From: Sva-07 sp964651825 | GTDB taxonomy: Bacteria; Actinomycetota; Acidimicrobiia; Acidimicrobiales; Ilumatobacteraceae | NCBI GenBank assembly: GCA_964651825.1 | Contig: CAZYWK010000007.1 | Coordinates: 1-64,000, forward strand | Direction: 5' to 3' | Length of the DNA stretch: 64,000 nt | Shown: positions 63,701 through 64,000 of the stretch, one piece after another | Layout: each line of letters starts with the position of its first letter | How positions within the stretch are numbered: position 1 is the first letter of the stretch | Notes under the pieces: generated by a model | What the model was told of the DNA's origin: nothing | Databases searched by the model: none | What the model saw: only the letters and a program-made list of their open reading frames with translations | Made by a program: the position numbers and the translations under genes

Positions 63701-63790
63701 CGCCACACCGACACCATCGTGCGCCTCCTGACCGACCAGATCGTTGTCGATCTCGAACGGCGTGGCGGACGACTCTGGGGAGGCATCTGA
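60704..63790 (+). CDS. Long disordered DUF4157 (HEXXH) protein of the eCIS cluster
   Basis: A 1028-residue protein. Residues about 1-730 are Pro/Ser/Thr/Ala/Arg-rich and predicted disordered. They contain short helical repeats such as DRKVDELRRML (about 186) and DDKFDRLRRML (about 354), plus TQSSP repeats near 520-535. A DUF4157 domain spans about 735-850 (PLPTPFRPMADHI, GDTIHLDP, VIAHELTHIAS with HELTH at 814-818, then EERRADATAR with the likely third ligand Glu). DUF4157 is a zinc-metallopeptidase-like domain enriched in eCIS loci. A (T/V)SQNT repeat (about 950-976) is followed by a conserved end (WFLEQLERHTDTIVRLLTDQ, VDLERRGGRLWGGI). ATG 60704 or GTG 60719 could start it; both overlap the tube-like gene. 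Confidence 0.82.
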   Translation: MDSGPVISDVVTDSAPTRTGGDHFGRDLQHRVRPRTGRLRRTESRQFIGAVGRASVGFGQAIGRSSSIRPRIDATNLDTLALRPPPGWWTEGADGTDELDAPGHDVIHRSSEAVARPKPPSRSTTSSATRRPQQQATWTQHLVPASRHRVPRRAVSVGPTSAAVWEHATVVSEPPKRDPAFAARSDRKVDELRRMLAAGATPAGAAPGSRPPNGPARRELTSSGEAAEPAGTAPAGVSAEPGRTAVAAERLSGAERGDTMAGRATSPGVVGRRARSLPSSSSNDAQRASAPDGEHPTAVRAGAPTRTPDRRHDDGRRPSSPPPAPGPRPRSEARSGVPTSRAARPTASARSGSDDKFDRLRRMLEDRGDLPRSEPGGPGPTASTSTGPSATPDRSTSPNRSTSPDLSATAPSATRSATRPSAGTDSPRPGAPSPGTSTSMTSSVDATADAGARAAVAVLDAVRPASAATAPDRPGDLRLQRMISSRPDAAREFADGVDSMLEPTELATSAAEPVSSPATQSSPQSSPATQSSPATRSTRAPAATVATPRLEPAAAVAVPRRPVPSLPPIGDRHDAVLRRLSIPRALSRGHRPDRTTGRGGPSPVAPGTVAALRHPAISPPTIPTDTSLAGTSVVDTFVAGPSRSPASTMPPRAAAATQPAHAAEASTTISPRRGDPRRERIRRLTADWSLVAAGTGALGHAVRPAVLRTVDPTPQHAPAPDPEAARERHGGDDLAARFMTELSRSVQARPAPLPTPFRPMADHIAGRRQVLLATDTASRRALRSVGKVAATTGDTIHLDPAATGGSRLNTVIAHELTHIASPSPVPRFFDDVVDSPEERRADATARVMARSPLAPTSSVLTAPGAATRTVATDRGGVVRRTPSDTTPHSAPGVVSAESLAASITRSGSAARRSASTNAQPAGDDLIRRLDSSEASPRRPAIGGHRARGSTISQNTTSQNTVSQSTTSQNTTSQNTAPGSPAPFDPDSEAARTWFLEQLERHTDTIVRLLTDQIVVDLERRGGRLWGGI

Positions 63791-63792
63791 CC

Positions 63793-64000
63793 ATGACCCA
63801 ACTACAGCACGCCTACCTGGAGATCGAAACCGGTGGCCGCATCGAGTGCATGTTCAACCCGAGCACCTTCTCCTTCGCCACACAGAACAACTGGAGCGGT
63901 CCCCCCGAGCCGGGCCGCGACACCCCGACCCTGCGCTTCGCCGGTGGCGGGAGCGGCTCGTTCTCCCTCAGCCTCGTGTTCGACACCACGTCGAAGGGCA
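63793..64000 (+). CDS. eCIS LysM/CIS-tube adaptor protein (Cis7-like), 5' part only
   Basis: The first 69 residues are present before the window ends. The start MTQLQHAYLEIETGGRIECM, then FNPSTFSFATQNNWSGPPEP, TLRFAGGGSGSFSLSLVFDT is the CIS_tube domain that precedes a LysM domain in Afp7/Cis7 proteins, which connect tube and spike. The ATG is 2 bp after the DUF4157 gene's stop. The spike, baseplate, gp25-like, tape-measure and further genes are expected immediately downstream. Confidence 0.9.
   Translation, partial: MTQLQHAYLEIETGGRIECMFNPSTFSFATQNNWSGPPEPGRDTPTLRFAGGGSGSFSLSLVFDTTSKG

Noticed and set aside
54601..64000. The sheath/tube cluster as a prophage tail or R-type pyocin.
   Set aside because: The AAA+ ATPase, DUF4157, DUF6760, CIS-tube/LysM start and multiple tube paralogs are eCIS hallmarks, and no capsid, terminase, integrase or lysis genes are visible.
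1..64000. tRNA, rRNA, tmRNA, integrase and insertion sequence genes.
   Set aside because: Looked for on both strands; no cloverleaf, rRNA block or transposase-like protein was recognised.

Overview
The window is high-GC DNA (roughly two thirds G+C by eye) with densely packed genes, many of which start on the stop codon of the gene before (ATGA or GTGA overlaps). It looks like a chromosomal scaffold of an actinobacterium. The diheme QcrC / Rieske / QcrB cluster fused to the cytochrome aa3 oxidase genes, the polyphosphate glucokinase, the wax ester synthase and the large secreted protein with Cys-paired 'LDTR' modules suggest a marine or freshwater Acidimicrobiia-type lineage (Ilumatobacter-like). 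That placement is inference. Four runs of exactly 100 N (2501-2600, 31183-31282, 38313-38412, 54472-54571) are scaffold placeholders. They cut a polyphosphate glucokinase, qcrB, a secreted serine hydrolase and an intergenic repeat region.

Region 1 (1-7.3 kb) holds metabolism: the end of argG, an M20 peptidase divergent from an MmyB-type regulator, then a minus-strand run of polyphosphate glucokinase, acyl-CoA dehydrogenase, wax ester synthase/diacylglycerol acyltransferase and an SsnA-like amidohydrolase. Region 2 (7.3-11.6 kb) is a cluster of small membrane or stress-type proteins, including three SHOCT proteins, a GlsB/YeaQ protein, a DUF6325-type protein and a META lipoprotein. Region 3 (11.7-20.4 kb) holds a glutaminase-STAS fusion, a ceramidase-like/glycerolipid acyltransferase fusion, two lysylphosphatidylglycerol-synthase-type membrane proteins facing each other (one with a degenerate kinase domain), a universal stress protein and a DinB-like protein. 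Region 4 (20.4-28.7 kb) has panB, a glycosidase-like protein coupled to an alkylsulfatase, a divergent pair of AI-2E-type permeases with a palindrome between them, and an MFS transporter after a long perfect hairpin.

Region 5 (28.9-36.2 kb) is a complete respiratory supercomplex operon: ctaE-qcrC-qcrA-qcrB-ctaC-ctaD-ctaF-ctaG, with almost every junction overlapping. An amidase gene follows on the same coupling but carries an in-frame TAG. Region 6 (37.6-40.3 kb) has a MazF-like toxin, a secreted beta-lactamase-fold hydrolase and an SDR oxidoreductase.

Region 7 (40.3-54.3 kb) is one secreted protein of about 3473 residues (three N-terminal Cys-pair modules, a poly-Thr linker, a von Willebrand D domain and about 16 Ig/CNA-like repeats), divergent from a SARP/AfsR-type regulator. 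Their 94-bp spacer contains an 11-bp-period direct repeat of the kind such regulators bind.

Region 8 (54.6 kb to the end) is the left part of an extracellular contractile injection system (eCIS): AAA+ ATPase, DUF4280 PAAR-like tip, sheath, two tube proteins, a tail-assembly-like protein, a DUF6760 small protein, a third tube-like protein, a long disordered DUF4157 (HEXXH) protein and the start of the LysM/CIS-tube adaptor. The cluster evidently runs on past the window, where spike, baseplate and cargo genes are expected. This is the most striking system in the window.
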